The notes below the pieces were generated by a model. That model did not search any database. It saw only the letters and a list, made by a program, of their open reading frames with translations, and was not told where the DNA came from. Both the position numbers and the translations under genes were made by a program. DNA of 62,000 nt from Neocallimastix lanati (nom. inval.). Taxonomy: Eukaryota; Neocallimastigomycota; Neocallimastigomycetes; Neocallimastigales; Neocallimastigaceae. Shown one piece after another: positions 11,823 through 26,600 of the stretch; within the stretch, counting starts at the first letter, position 1, and the number at the start of each line of letters is the position of its first letter. The stretch covers positions 215,001-277,000 of the forward strand of contig JACVTC010000058.1 in NCBI GenBank assembly GCA_016946835.1, read 5' to 3'.

Positions 11823-13706
11823 TTTTGTAATATATATATTAGTGTTATATATATTATAATACTTATTAAAATGATATAATTTTTCAATTTTTTATGTATA
11901 TTATTATACATAAAAAAATATGTATATTATTATTCATTTTTATGTTTTAAATAAATGGAATAAATTGATTATTAACCAATAATTCGATTTTTAAAATGTA
12001 TAAAATTTCCATAAAATTTCCATTAAGTCTATTTATAAACTAACGAAAAATATTAAGTGAATAAATAAATATATATTTAAATAAATAAATATATTGATTC
12101 GAATAATAATAATCCTAACTATGATTTTTTTTTTTATTATAATAATTTTTTATTTTCTTTATACCACATTTTAATATAATATTGTGATGAAAATATAAGT
12201 AAATAAACCAATATACATTTAAATAAATATATTTAATCTAATAAATAATAATTGTTATTACAGCATGTGTATTTTTAATAAATAATCACATTGGATTATA
12301 AGCATTTAATAAATTTTATTTTGTTTTATATTATTTCAAAATGAAGTTTAAAATTCTAAATTGAAATAATTTTTATTTATTTCATTCTGATATATCCCTG
12401 GTTTGAGGAAGTATTGTTGGGATTAATATATTAAATTTATTAAAGTATTATTAAAATATTTATTTAATTTTATTATTATGATTACATATATTTATTCAAG
12501 TAGAATTAATTATTCTTGAATATTCATTTAAAACTATCTAACAACTTTCTCATACACTTCTCTTAATTCGGATAAATGTTTTATTTTTATGTTATTTAAT
12601 TATAATTAACTATTTAATTACTTTTTCTTGTAATTAAAATAAACTATTTAATGAGTTTTTATGAAAAGTATTATAAATATTAATAATTATTATTTAAGGA
12701 AATATTTATTAACTAAATAAATATATATATAATGATACAATTTTATATATATATTTATACAATTTTATATTTTAATGATACAATTTTTTATAGTAATAAA
12801 ATATGTTATTTTTTTTTTATATAATTATTAATAAAATGTATTTATATTATTATTTTTTATTTTTTATTTTTTTGTTTTGTTATGTTATTTTTTTTTTATA
12901 TAATTATTAATAAAATATATTTATATTATTTTTTATTTTTTATTTTTTTGTTTTGTTAAACTTTTATTTTTTATTTATAATTATTATTTATGATTTTATA
13001 ATAAATATCATATTATGAAAAATAATACAAAATAAAAAATTATTCAATAGTTTTTATATTTTGTTAATAATTTTTATTATTCAATTCATTATGTTATGTA
13101 ATGTTATTTACTTATTTATTTACTTATTTATTTATTTAATTACTTATTTAATTACTTATTTATTTATTTACTTATTTATTTATTTATTTTTTATTGTGTT
13201 TTATTTTGTACTATAAAATTTTATTAATAATTTTTATATTTATTATATCATTTTATTTTAAAATTTTCTATTGATTAATTTATTATTTTATTTTCTTTTT
13301 TTTTTTTTTTATTGAATAATTACTTATTTTAATTTTTGAATAATATATTATGAAAAACAAGACAAAATATGTAATTGTTCAATAATTTTTGTAACATATA
13401 TTTTTAATTATTTATATCTTTTTTTTTCTTATTATTATTATTTGCTATATATATTAAATGTTTATAATTAATATATATAAAACTACTTCAACTTTTATTT
13501 ATAACTTATATAAATGGTTGTATAACTATTTATACAACTATTTATATTTTTTCTGTTATTATAAAAAATATAATATTGGAAGTTTTATATATATAAATAT
13601 TTATAATTAATATATAACTATTTCTACTTCTATTTATAATATATATAAATAGTTAAATAACTATTTATATATTTACTTTTTAATATATAATTATTCTATT
13701 ATATTC

Positions 13707-13737
<31 letters not shown>

Positions 13738-14006
13738 TATATATATATATATATATAAATGATAATAATCATTTTATTATTATATCTATTATATCTATAT
13801 AAATGTAATCTTTATTATATAAATTACATTTCCAATAATATCATCAATGATATTAATATATTGTATTTAAGCTTTATATTACTTTATATAATAGTATTAA
13901 TTATTTTCAATATAAAGTATGTATTAATATTATTGTACTTTATATAATAGTATTAATTATTTTCAATATAAAGTATGTATTAATATTATTGTTATTAACT
14001 ACTATT
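11311..14006. other. AT-rich intergenic stretch between copies A and B
   Basis: No gene is seen. It holds a (TTTA)n array at about 11769-11824, an imperfect direct duplication of about 78 bases at about 12803-12955, and the 56-bp tandem repeat listed separately. A weak LTR-like segment lies at 12415-12544 (starts TGTTGGGATTA, ends ATCTAACA), but without a target duplication. Confidence 0.5.
13881..13992. repeat. 56-bp tandem duplication
   Basis: ACTTTATATAATAGTATTAA begins at 13881 and again at 13937. The unit runs through TTATTTTCAATATAAAGTAT to TATTATTGT. The two copies are nearly identical, so the duplication is recent. It sits in the 3' flank of gene B. Confidence 0.8.
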
Positions 14007-15808
14007 TTAGAATTGATATTTATTATCAATAAATGAACTTAATATTCCATAATTTGGACTAACAATATTACTTATATTATCATTACTGTTGCTGTAGTTA
14101 TATGATATATTGTTGTCATTGATAATGTTATTATTTTGATTATGATTATCTTCATTATTGTTGTTTACATTATTGATTTCATAATTTACGTTATTTTCAT
14201 TTTTCTTTACTTCATTGTAACTATTACTTTTGCTAAGTTTATTATTGACTTTATGGGTTTTCGAAGGTGTAGAATATCCATTGTTTTTATAGATAAAACT
14301 AGTGTTAATGTTAACTAGGGTGGCTGGAGTGGTTGGAGTGGTTGGAGTTGATGGACTGGATAGATTGGTTGGGGATAATGGACTTCTAGGAATAGTAGAG
14401 AAAGAATTATATTCTAAAATGTTATTGCCAATTAAAGTAGAATTACTGTTGTTAATGATACTACTGAAGTTTAATTTAGTAGCACTACGACTAGGTTTCA
14501 TAGAAGAGTAGTTGTTGCTACTTGAAAGCATGGAAATTTTGGTAGATTTGTTGGATGAACTAATTAATAAAATTTGATCAATGAAAATCATAAAGTATTG
14601 AACATTATTAATTGATTGTCTAATCTCATCAAATGAAAATTCTAAATTATGATAACCATATTTATAATAATAATAATATTTTATAATAATGGTAACAGAA
14701 ACAATTGGTAAGAAGATAACACATACAACAGCAGAAACGAGAATTCTGAATTCTGAAATACTCTTAAATTTCTTTAAGAAACCATGTTCCATTTGATTTA
14801 TACGTGAGAAACTCTTCTTTATAATATAATAAACTGAATAATCGTAAATTACAGAGGTATAAATAATTGCAAGTTGAATAATCCAATAAGTAAAATAAAA
14901 TAAATCAACTTTAGCCTTATCATAGGCACCATTTTTATCATATAACTTTGTTGGACTAAGAGTATAATGATACAATATTAATAAAACTTTTGAAAAATTA
15001 AATAATCCACATGTTATATAGACTACTTTAATTGATTTATCTCTAGCAACAGCTTTTGTACGAAGTAAAGGATACCAATCAGCAACAATCTCACCTAAAC
15101 ACCAGAAAATACAACCGATCTGTCTTGTTAAAAACCATTTAAATGGATGCATTTCAGTTGATGGAGAATCATATTTACAATTATTACCAACAATTTTTCC
15201 ATTAGCATCAAAGATTGGAACATTGGAATAATAATGGTTAAATAAATCACCAAATTTATTAATGATGTCACCTAAAGTACTGTTTTTTTATAATAATAGA
15301 ATTTATAATTATTAAATTTAAATAATTTAATTAATACTTTATTTATTTTATATTTTTTAATATAATTTTTTTATATTTTTTTTATTTCATATATATATAT
15401 ATATATATATATTTTATTATTATTATTATTTTTTTTTTTTTTTTTTGAATAATTATTTCATACTAATTTTTTTCTTTTTTTTTTAAATATTTACCGTAAA
15501 ATAAAATGAACAAGAATAATTTTCATGATTGGCTTTTTAAAATTAAATTTATGTAAAATAAATATTAATAAAGTCCAGTAGAAGAAAGTAAATTGAAATG
15601 GTTTATGTAAGGCATAAATAACAGTTCTAATTATATCAATATTGTTGTTTAACTTTTGTTCATTATCAAGACTGTTTAAATATTCAACATAACATGTAAA
15701 ATTTGTTCCTTTACTTCTTAACCAATCAAATAATGATGCTTTAGCTCCATTTTCAATGAAATATTTTCGTTCTGATTGTAATTCTATCAATTCAGTTGGA
15801 GTTAACAT
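14007..15808 (-). CDS. Multi-pass membrane protein, family copy B (two exons)
   Basis: Exon 1 is 15495-15808 (314 nt) and exon 2 is 14007-15279, giving 528 residues. The splice join reads VHFILR then TLGDIINKFGDLFNHYYSN, in frame. Exon 2 must start well before the first ATG of its open frame, because conserved codons run back to the acceptor CAG. The order of hydrophobic segments is as in copy A: FTFFYWTLLIFILHKF (about 73-89), then GCIFWCLGEIVADWYPLL, VVYITCGLFNFSKVLLIL, FYFTYWIIQLAIIYTSVIYD, FRILVSAVVCVIFLPIVSVT and YFMIFIDQILLI. Conserved signatures are TRQIGC, ADWYPLLRTKA, TLSPTKLYD and FDEIRQSINN. The tail of about 190 residues is Ser/Thr/Pro-rich (SPTNLSSPSTPTTPTTP) and then Asn-rich. 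Function unknown. Copy C is its closest relative by eye. Confidence 0.9.
15280..15494 (-). other. Intron of membrane-protein gene B (215 nt)
   Basis: The donor is CG/GTAAATATTT and the acceptor is TTTTTTTACAG before TACTTTAGG. The position and phase are the same as in copies A, C and D. The body is T/A-rich and unrelated in sequence to the other introns. Confidence 0.87.
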
Positions 15809-17028
15809 CTTGTTTTTTAAATATCTATTTCTTTTTCTTTTTCTTTTTCCTTTTTTTTTAAAAAAAAAAAATATCTATTTCTTTTTTTTTTTTTTTTTTT
15901 TTTTTTTAACTATATGTATATATATATATTTTTTTTAATTATATCTATATATATGTTTATATATATATTATGATTAATGGAAAAAAAAAATTATATTCCT
16001 CAATATCTCCTATAATTATTCCTATTATATTTTAATTTTCCTATAAAATTTTATACAAAAATATTATAATTTTTATAATTATCTTATTTTCAAACTTATA
16101 ACTTTTCCATATCTGTTCTCTAATATTTCTTATATACTTGATCTTTATATTTTAGAAATTATACGAAAAAAATTGAATAAATATTGCCTTATATATAATT
16201 TTTTATTTTTAACTATTATTAATATTTTATATATAATTTAATTATTTATATATATATTAGTGATTAAATAAAAACAAATTTCTTTTTTTATTAATTAAAC
16301 ACTAATTTTAATAATTTTAATATAATTTTTACCCACTTTAATTAATAAAAAAAAAAAAAAAAGAATAAAAAAATACCACAAATTTCATATTTTCTAATTA
16401 TTTTACTTTTTCATTTAAATTAAATTTCAATAGTATAATTAATCCAAATACATTGAAATACTAAAAAATAGTATTAAATTATACTTTAATGAAAAATAAT
16501 ATACATATATATATTTTAATATAAAATATATATATAATAGTAAATTAATTAAGCAATAAATGATAATTTATTATAAAAAAAAAAATAGTAATATTATATA
16601 TTAAAAAAATAATATTAATAAACTAAAATTAAAAATAATTTTAAAGTAAAGATTTTGTTCCTTTAAAAAATAATATTTATTCAATTAATGCTATATTAAC
16701 TAGTTAATTAAAAACTATTAAAAAAAAATTAAAATCGACACAAAAACTTTATTATAATATATAAGGTTGTTTATTTTTAATTTATTTGTTAAATTTTTTA
16801 TATTTATTTATTATTTTAATATCTATTTTAATTTATTTATATTTTTTAGTTTTTTTTACTTTTTTCATTAATTCTTAAAGCTTTATCATTTTATAACTTT
16901 TTCAAATTTTTAATCAAAAATTTTAATAAATCACAAATAAACCACAATGAGATAATATGATATTATTTAATAGACTAATAAACTAATAATAAAATAGTAA
17001 AGAACTATCATTAATAAAAAATTATCTT

Positions 17029-17077
<49 letters not shown>

Positions 17078-17616
17078 ATGTAAAATAAAAATTGATGTTA
17101 AAATATTTTTTCTGTTAATTATTTAACAAGAAAAAAAAAAATTTTTTAATAAAAACTTTATATAATAATATTTTAATATATATATACAAAAAAAATATAT
17201 TTCAGATAACTATAAATATTTATTTACTTTTTTTATTTCCTGTTATCACAACACTTTGGTATGCTTTGCATAAGTGGATACTATATCTTTATACCCATTT
17301 TATTACTTTATATATTTCATTAAAAAAAGAAAAAAAATTTCAAAGAAAACATAATATATATTTAAAGCACATCACAGTTTTCTATTAATATTCTTTTAAC
17401 CATCAGTAAAATAATGTGATATAATATTAATTTATTTTGAATTATTAAATTATTTCTATATAATAATTATAAAATAAATGATATTTTTAATATTTAATTA
17501 GTATTAAAGAAAAGTTCTATTGTATTTTTTTAAAAAAAAGAAAAAAAATTATTATTATCTATTATTACTGCTATTAGTTTTTAATAGTTTTTATTAATTG
17601 CTTATATTATTTTAAC

Positions 17617-17808
<192 letters not shown>

Positions 17809-18305
17809 ATACCTATTATTTTTTATTATTAGTTTTGCTAATTATTTTAATTATAATAATTATTAAAATTTATTGTTTATTATTAATAATTATTAAAAAT
17901 GCTTTTAATATTTAATTAATAATTATTACTATTATTATATTTAATAGATTAATATCATATTCTTGAAATATTTAATATAAATAACAATTTAATCTAAATT
18001 AAATATATAAAATATTTAATAAAATTCACAAATATAGTTAAAAGTCATAATGATTTATAATTATGTCAATTTTATTAATAAATTTTTTTATTAAATTTTT
18101 TTAATGTATTTTAAACCTATTTAGAAAGAAGATTTAATTCATATATAAAGAAGACGTTAATATTAAAGATGATTTTTTTAATAATAAATATTAAATTTTA
18201 TTCAAAATTGACCAAAAATAAAACATAAATTTTTAATATTTATAAACTATTAATTTTAAGATATATATTGATGAAAGTTTTAATTTAAAATTTAATAAAA
18301 TTCAG

Positions 18306-18582
<277 letters not shown>

Positions 18583-19458
18583 CATAATATTTAAAATTTC
18601 AAATTTCGTAAATTATTTTCTATTTTAATATCCTTAACAAATTTTTATAATAGAGATTAATTGGTAACGAATTAAAAACAATGAAATAATTAACTTTTTA
18701 ATTTATTTGTAAAGAAATTGATTATAATGATTATAATCTCTATGTTCCTTATTGACCATTATTGAAATTCATATATATTAATTTTAATCCTCTTTAATTT
18801 AATAGAGTTTTATATATAAAATACTAATAATTAATAATTCTAAATATTAAAATTAAATAAATTTATATATGTTTAAATTTTAATTATTTAGGTTAATTAA
18901 ATAGAATTTTATTGATTTATAAAATATATTAATAATTTTATATTTTAAAGTTATTAATAAAAATAAATATATAAAATAAAAATGTTTTTGAATTATTTAT
19001 TATAAATGATCATGATTCATGATTGTTAAGCATGATTTAAATTCTAATTTATTAATTGAATAGATTCTGTTTGTGATAATTAATATTAATAATGAATAAA
19101 ACTTTTACTAATGTTTTGATTTACAATTTTTTATAATTTCCAAAATTTAATAAAAAATTATAGTATATTAAATTTAATATTTTTATAATGAAAAATGAAA
19201 ATTGACTTGTTATATATATAGAAATTAATCCATTTTAAAGTTAAAATATCACAAAAAAAAATATTTAATGATTATTTTTTGTAATAAATATTATGGCCAA
19301 TATTCATTTTTAATAATAATTAATCTTAAATATATATAAATAAAATATATAAAGCTAAAATTATAGATATAAAATGAGACTTGGAAATATTTATTTTTTT
19401 AACTAATTAATAAATAATTAAATAAATAATAAAAATCATTTTTGAAATAAATAAGTCT

Positions 19459-19690
19459 CTAAATATTTTATTATAAAATATTTTATTATAAAATATTTTT
19501 AAATAAATAAATAATAAATAGTATATAATAAATAATAAACTAAATATTTTATTATAAAATATTTTATTATAAAATATTTTTAAATAAATAAATAATAAAT
19601 AGTATATAATAAATAATAAACTAAATATTTTATTATAAAATATTTTTAAATAAATAAATAATAAATAATAAATAATAAATAATAAATGAT
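19459..19690. repeat. 81-bp tandem repeat, two full copies and a partial third
   Basis: Units begin CTAAATATTTTATTATAAAA at 19459, 19540 and 19621, an exact 81-base spacing. The third copy loses one internal TTTTATTATAAAATA block and degrades into AATAAATAAT repeats. Confidence 0.85.
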
Positions 19691-20290
19691 AAATAAATAA
19701 ATAAATATTTTATTTTTCTAATTAAACAAATTGAATAATTAACACTAATTTTTTATTCAGAATAAATATAAATATTTCAAATATTAAGCAGTAAAAAAAA
19801 TATTTTCATATATATTTCATATCTTCATATTACAACAATTAATGTATTAATATGGAATATATATTTTAAGAAATAAATAATTTAAAAAAATATGAAAATA
19901 TAAATTCATAAACAATATTATAATTATCATTAATATATGATATAAGGGATTTAGTTATCATATTAATTGTATTTTTTTTTTCTTAATATGTACAGTATTC
20001 TTTATTAATTAATTAAATAGTAAATAAATTAACAAATAAATAAATAAATAAACAGATAAATAAATAAATACTTTTTTTAATTAAATAATTTATAATTAAT
20101 AAATAAATAAATAGACAAATAAATTTTTTTAATTAAAAAATCTAATACAAAATAGATTTTTAAATATTAAAAAAAAGTTTTCCTTTTTTTTTTTTTTTTT
20201 TGAATATTACTATAATTTAATAAATTTATTAATTAAAAAAATAATATTTATAATAATAATAATAAAATAATTACATGATAATATAAAAAT

Positions 20291-20339
20291 ATTTTAAACA
20301 AATGAGGATTCCATTTTAAACAAATGAGGATTCCATTTT

Positions 20340-20342
<3 letters not shown>
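20291..20342. repeat. 22-bp tandem duplication upstream of the ankyrin gene
   Basis: ATTTTAAACAAATGAGGATT followed by CC occurs at 20291-20312 and 20313-20334, with a third partial ATTTTAAC. It is about 290 bases before the ankyrin start codon. GAGGATTCC stands out in this AT-rich flank. It could be a cis element or chance slippage. Confidence 0.6.
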
Positions 20343-20370
<28 letters not shown>

Positions 20371-20623
20371 AAAATAATAAAATTTTAAATATAAGTATTA
20401 ACATTAAAATAGAAATGTTTAAAAGTTAATTTTATTATTATTATTATTTTTTTTTTTTTTTTTTTTTTTCATTTAACAAAAAAAACAAATAAAAAAAATA
20501 ATTTTTTTATATATATATTCAATTTATTATATTTATTAATATTTATAGCATTAAAGATTTTTTTTTTTTTAATAATAAATTCTATTGTTGGCAATATTAT
20601 AATAGGAAAAATAAATTAAGATC

Positions 20624-23600
20624 ATGGATATTCCAAAAAAAATTTTATTAGAAAAAATTATTAATATTATTAATTATAATGGAATAAATGGATTAATTAG
20701 ATATATAAGGGATAATGATATTAAGATTGAAAATTTAAAAAGTACATATGATGATGATGACATTTTAATAAAATCTATTATAAATAATTTTTCCTTGGAA
20801 GTCGTAAAGTATATTATAATAAATGCTAAATACAAAACATTGAATTATTTAATAAATAGTATTGTTTCTGGACCGAAAACACCACTCACTTTAGCAATAG
20901 AACTTGGTAATATTGAATTGGCAGAAATCTTAATAACATATGGCGCAGAAATCAATGAAAGTATTAAACTGCTATCTTCAACTGGAGCTATTGACAAATT
21001 ATTTAAATGTAGTCATTCCTACTACATGTTAAAAAAAGGTATTCTCATAACAAATAATTTTATCATTGAGTTAATAGAAAGACATAGAAATAATTTTTTA
21101 AAAATTTTATTTAATGATTATATTTTTGATAATACTTTTATTTTGAAGTTACTTACTATATCCAATGAGAAAAAGAAATTATCAAAAAATAATTTATATG
21201 ATATATTAAATAAAGAAAGGGAGAAAATAGTAATTAATAAAGAAATGTATGATAGTGCAATTTGTAATAGTAATTATGTAGCTCTGAACATTTTGTACAA
21301 TAATGATATAAGAAGTAAGGATATTCGATTAAACGAAATATTTAATAGAGTAAATATATGCAATAGTGATATTAAAAAAGAATTTATAAAAAATATTAAA
21401 AGTAAACAATTGAAATTTATTAATGAGGAAGAGGATTTTGTAAAAAAACTAGAAAATTATATTATCAATATGAATGAAAATGAAATATCTAATACAATAG
21501 AAGAAACAAAGCAATTAATGCAAAATTTAATAAAATCGAATAATAATATTAAACTAGAAAAGATAGTACAAAAAGTGAAGAATAGGATAGAATTCAATAA
21601 ATATATGTATGAATTAGCTTTTAATAATGGCAATGATAGTATAATAAATATTCTTTTCACTCATGATAAAAGAAATAGGGATACATTATTGAAAGAAGTA
21701 TTTCAAATCATAGAAAAGCTAGAATCCAACGAAAAGAAAATTTCTTATGTTAATAAAATTGAAAATGGTGAGATAATGATTCAAGCGGATGGATTCTACT
21801 TAAATAATTTACTTCATAGTGAAGAAATAAGAAAAGTAATAAAAGAAAATATTAGAACGAATAAGATTCTAGAATTAAAGAGTTATTTGGAAAAAAATAA
21901 AATATTATTGAATTATTTTAATAGTAGTCATTTTGATTTACTTATTTTTGCTATTGAAAATGATGCCTCCATTAGAATGATTAAATTTTTAGTTAATTAT
22001 TATTCATTACTAGATTACTATATTTATGATGAAATTAATGAAAAATATAAATCTCCATTATCTTGTGCTATATCAAATAGTAAATTTTTCATTTTCAAGT
22101 TATTATTAAAATTTGGTGCTAATATAGAATATAATATTCATGATTTGGATCTTCTTTCTAAGCTTGACCAAGAAAATATATTAAGTAGTAGAAATTTAAA
22201 TTTTATTTTGAGTAATAATTTTTTAGCTATAAAAAATATTATTTCAAAACTAATAAAAGATAATAAATATTTAATGATGAAACAAATTTTTGAATATTTT
22301 ATTTTTGATCCTATATTTATTTCATCTCTTTTATCAATTTATAAGAATCAAAGACCTCTATCCAATTCACAACTAAATAGTATGATTTTGAAAGAAAAAC
22401 GTAAAATAAATATGGAATATGATTGGTTTTACAATGCTATTTGCTTCGATAACGAAGAAGCATTAAAATTACTTCATTATTATGGTGATTATGATTCTAT
22501 ATCAAAATTTACAGATTATGAAAAATGCAATTTATTAGATGAGGCCATGGATCATGATAATTTCAAATTTATTTTAGAATTAATAGGAAATGAAAATTTC
22601 AATTTTAATTATGGACTTGAACTATTTCTTTCTAATAAGTATTTATCTAAGAAAAAGTTGAAATATAAATTAAAAAATATAAAGTTTATTATTAATAAGC
22701 TATTTCTAACTAATAAACTATTAAATTTTAAGATTGTTAATTTCGAAAAAATTTTAATAAATCTTAGTAAAGTCATAAACAGTTTAAATGAAAAAGAGGT
22801 TGAGTATTTAAGTGTTATAGATTTATTCATTAAATCCTCTTTCAGTCATAAAACATTTAATTTTAATAAGATTAATATTGAAAGAATTACATTTTTACTC
22901 TGTGATTATAAATATCAAAATGTTCCTGTTCTAAATTGTTTTCTAATGAATTTGTTTGACAATGAAAATTTTGATATTAAATGCATTCAATTAGATAAAA
23001 TTTTAACATTTTTAAAAAATTTGGAACCCCAAGATAATAAAATATTATCAAATTTAATGCTAGAAAAAATTATGAATCATCCTACTTATGATTACAAATT
23101 AATTAATTTTGATTATGTACTATCTTTCATAAACCAATGTAATAATTATAAGCTCATAGGAAAGTGGATTGACAAATCTTTTGATCATGAATCCTTCACT
23201 ATTGAAAATTGCAATATTAAAAAAATATTACAAATTTTAAGTCAATTGGACAATTCTATTTCAGTTATAAATTCGTTTATAATGAAATTAATGAATAGTT
23301 CTCAATTTAATTTAGTTTTTATTTCATTGGAAGATCTCGTACTACCAATAATTAAAATTAATAATATTGATCTTTTTAAACTTGTTATAGAAACAATTTT
23401 TAATCACAAAACTTTTGAATTCGAGCAAAAAATTAAGGAATTAATGATAGTTGCTTATAAAATTAAGGAAGAAACAACCTATTTTAATATTTTCATTCAA
23501 AATATATTTAATAATGAAAAATTAATTATAAGTTCACAATTCGTAGAAACGATTCTTTTAATAGTTTGTAAAATGAATGATGAAGCTTTTGTGAAATTAA

Positions 23601-26600
23601 TTATTGAAGATATATTTTCATCGAGGAGATCATTGAATTTAAAAACTCTTAATTTTGAAAAAATATTATTATTTGCTAATAGATGTAATAATGCATATAT
23701 TATCCAATGGGTAGTAGAAAAATTAAAAGAAAATGATGATTTAATGAATGTTATTGATATTGAAAAAGTTTTATTATCAGCAAGTAAAGTAGATAATAAA
23801 TACATGATGCAAATATTTATTAAAAATTTATTTAATATATCACCATTAAATAGAAAAGAATTGAGTACTATTGATTTATCATGGATAAAAAAAAAGGAAA
23901 ATTCTTTTCTTTCATTAATTATAAACGTTCTTATAAAATTACATTATATATCATTAATTAAATATTTAATAGAGAATAATAAATTAAATTTAAATATTAA
24001 TTTGAATATGAAAGATAAAAATGGTGAATTTCCATTAATCACTGCAGCTTCCACAAAAAATTTAAAGATATTTGAATATTTATTGAACCGTGGTGTAAAT
24101 ACAAATGTAAAAGATATTAATGGTAAATCCTTGTTTGAGTTATGTCTTAAGAATGAAAATTTTATTATTATTCAAAAATTACTTAAAGAAAATATGATAA
24201 ATGAATGGATTAACTCAGATAAGGAAAATTTATTACCTATTATAAGAGCTATTTATTTAAATAATATTGATGAAATATATGCTTTAATTAAAGATAAAGA
24301 TGAGCATAATAAAGATAAGAATAATACGTATAATTGTTTCTATAATAGTTTTACTCCGTTAACCTTATCTTACTTATTGAATCATCAAGATATATTTAAA
24401 GTTTTAATAAATTTTGTAGATATTAATGAAATAGATGGCTATGGCTATAATATTCTTCATTATTCTATCTTAAAGGACGATATACAAATGGTAAAATATT
24501 TAATCAATAAAGGAGCAAATGTAAATTTTAATAAAGGTCCAGGAATGCATGGTCATTCCGCAATCAATATTTCAATTATTATTAAAAATGATAAAATATT
24601 ATCTTTTTTGTTTCAAAATCAATTTATACCCATTAATAAATTAGATATGAATATGGAGTCACCATTAATGGTTCTGATTAAAACGAAAAACTATTCTATA
24701 GAAGAAAAATTAAATTTAATCGAAATGTTATTAAATTCAGGACAAATAATGAATCTAGTAAACGATTCCGAAGACGTAAATAAATCCGCCAAAAATTTAT
24801 TAATAAAATGCCTTATTGATTATGGTGAATTAGAAGTTATTCAATATTTTATAAAATATAGTAATAATAATAACAATAATATTTTTATAGATGAAATAGT
24901 TAAAATAATTATTAGTGAAAATAAATTAGAACTATTAAAAGGTTTAATTTTAAATAACTACTTAGATATTCATTGGAAGAATGAAAATGGTGATTGCTTT
25001 TTGAATTATGCAATAGATACTCAAAACATAGAAATAGCACAATATCTCTTAGAAAAGGGTTGTCGTATGGACAATTCAAATTATAAAATATTAAAAAAAG
25101 TCTATAATAGTTCAGAGAACACTAATTTTATTAGGTTACTTATTCCTAAATATATAGATATTCAAAATGAAAATAAAGAAAATAAAAAAATGATATTAAA
25201 GGATGCCCTTGAATATGGAAATGAGGCAGTTTTAGAATACCTGATAAACTGCGGTTTAGAAGTACAAAATATAGATGAAAAAAGTATTGAAAATATAATT
25301 TACCGTTATGAATTTGAAAAATTCAAACTATTAGTACCAAAATATTTTGATAGAGAGGACGATAATCTTTTAATAAAGGTTATTGAATCTAAAAACAGGA
25401 AAATATTCAAATATTTAATGGATATAAAACCAATATCTCAAGATATAGGAAGTCAATTATTAAGAAAAATTATTTGTACAAATTCTTTTGATCTTTTAAA
25501 AATTTTAATTAATTCAGAAAATGGTGATATAAAATGTAATGTTAATATGATTGATAAATATGGTGATATTCCTTTGAACTTAGCAATAAAAAATGAAAAT
25601 AAAAAAATAATTGAACATTTAATTGATAATGGAGCAGACCTAAATGGTAAGGATAGTAGAAACTTTTCTCCATTAGTATATGCTTTACAAGAACTGAAAG
25701 ATAATGAGGAGAATGATGATATCATTAAATATTTAATTGATTATGGTGCCAATATTAATGAAATTAATAAAGAAGGAAGTACTCCTTTAATATATGCTAT
25801 TAGAAAAGGAAAAATAAATATTGTACACTATTTAGTTGAGCATGGTGCTGATATTAATACTAAAACAAGTTATGGTATATCACCATTAGTCACAGCTATT
25901 TATGAAAATAATGATATTCTTGTAGAGTATTTATTGAATCATGGCGCAAATGTTAATGAAAAATCTGAAGATGATGGAACTCCTTTACATTATGCCATTG
26001 CTATACTTACCCTTAATAAATATAAATCAGTTAATATTGTGAATAATATTATTGAAAGTGGAGCAAATCTAAATATTAAGAACATTAGTGGGAATACACC
26101 ATTACTATTAGCAATTAAAGTTGGGGATATGGAACTAATAGAAAAATTGAAAAAAAGGGGAGCTCAATTGGAGCCCAATTGTCCACCAAATAAAAATTTT
26201 GTAAAAATAATAGATGATGGTGCAATGGATTTAGTAAAGAAATTTAATTTATATGGTATAGATATTAATTTAGCATTTATGTATGCTATTGAAAAAGATA
26301 ATGTTGAAGTTATGAATTACTTAATTGAACATTTCGGTGCCAAAATTAATGAACAAGTAAGATGGGATCATCTACCGCCACTTCAAATTGCAATAAAAAA
26401 CAACAATATAAATGCAATTAAATGTTTAATGGAACATCATGCCGTTGTCCGTTGGAATCTACACTATGCTATAAAATTAGGAAATAAGGAAATTATAAAA
26501 TATCTAATTGAACATGGAGCCAATGTAAATTATCAACAAAATCGATGCTCATCAAATCCTTTAGTTAAAGTAGGAGAACATGGAAATGTAAATATTTTAA

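Noticed and set aside
12415-12544. Solo LTR (TGTTGGGATTA ... TATCTAACA)
   Set aside because: The termini fit loosely but there is no target duplication, primer site or second copy, so I only mention it in the spacer entry.
14136-14511. Plus-strand frames opposite gene B
   Set aside because: They are antisense shadows of the Ser/Thr/Pro and Asn-rich tail.
21457-25725. Several minus-strand frames of 67-102 codons within the ankyrin gene
   Set aside because: They are antisense shadows of a long, well-supported coding frame; composition is the mirror of Lys/Asn-rich coding.
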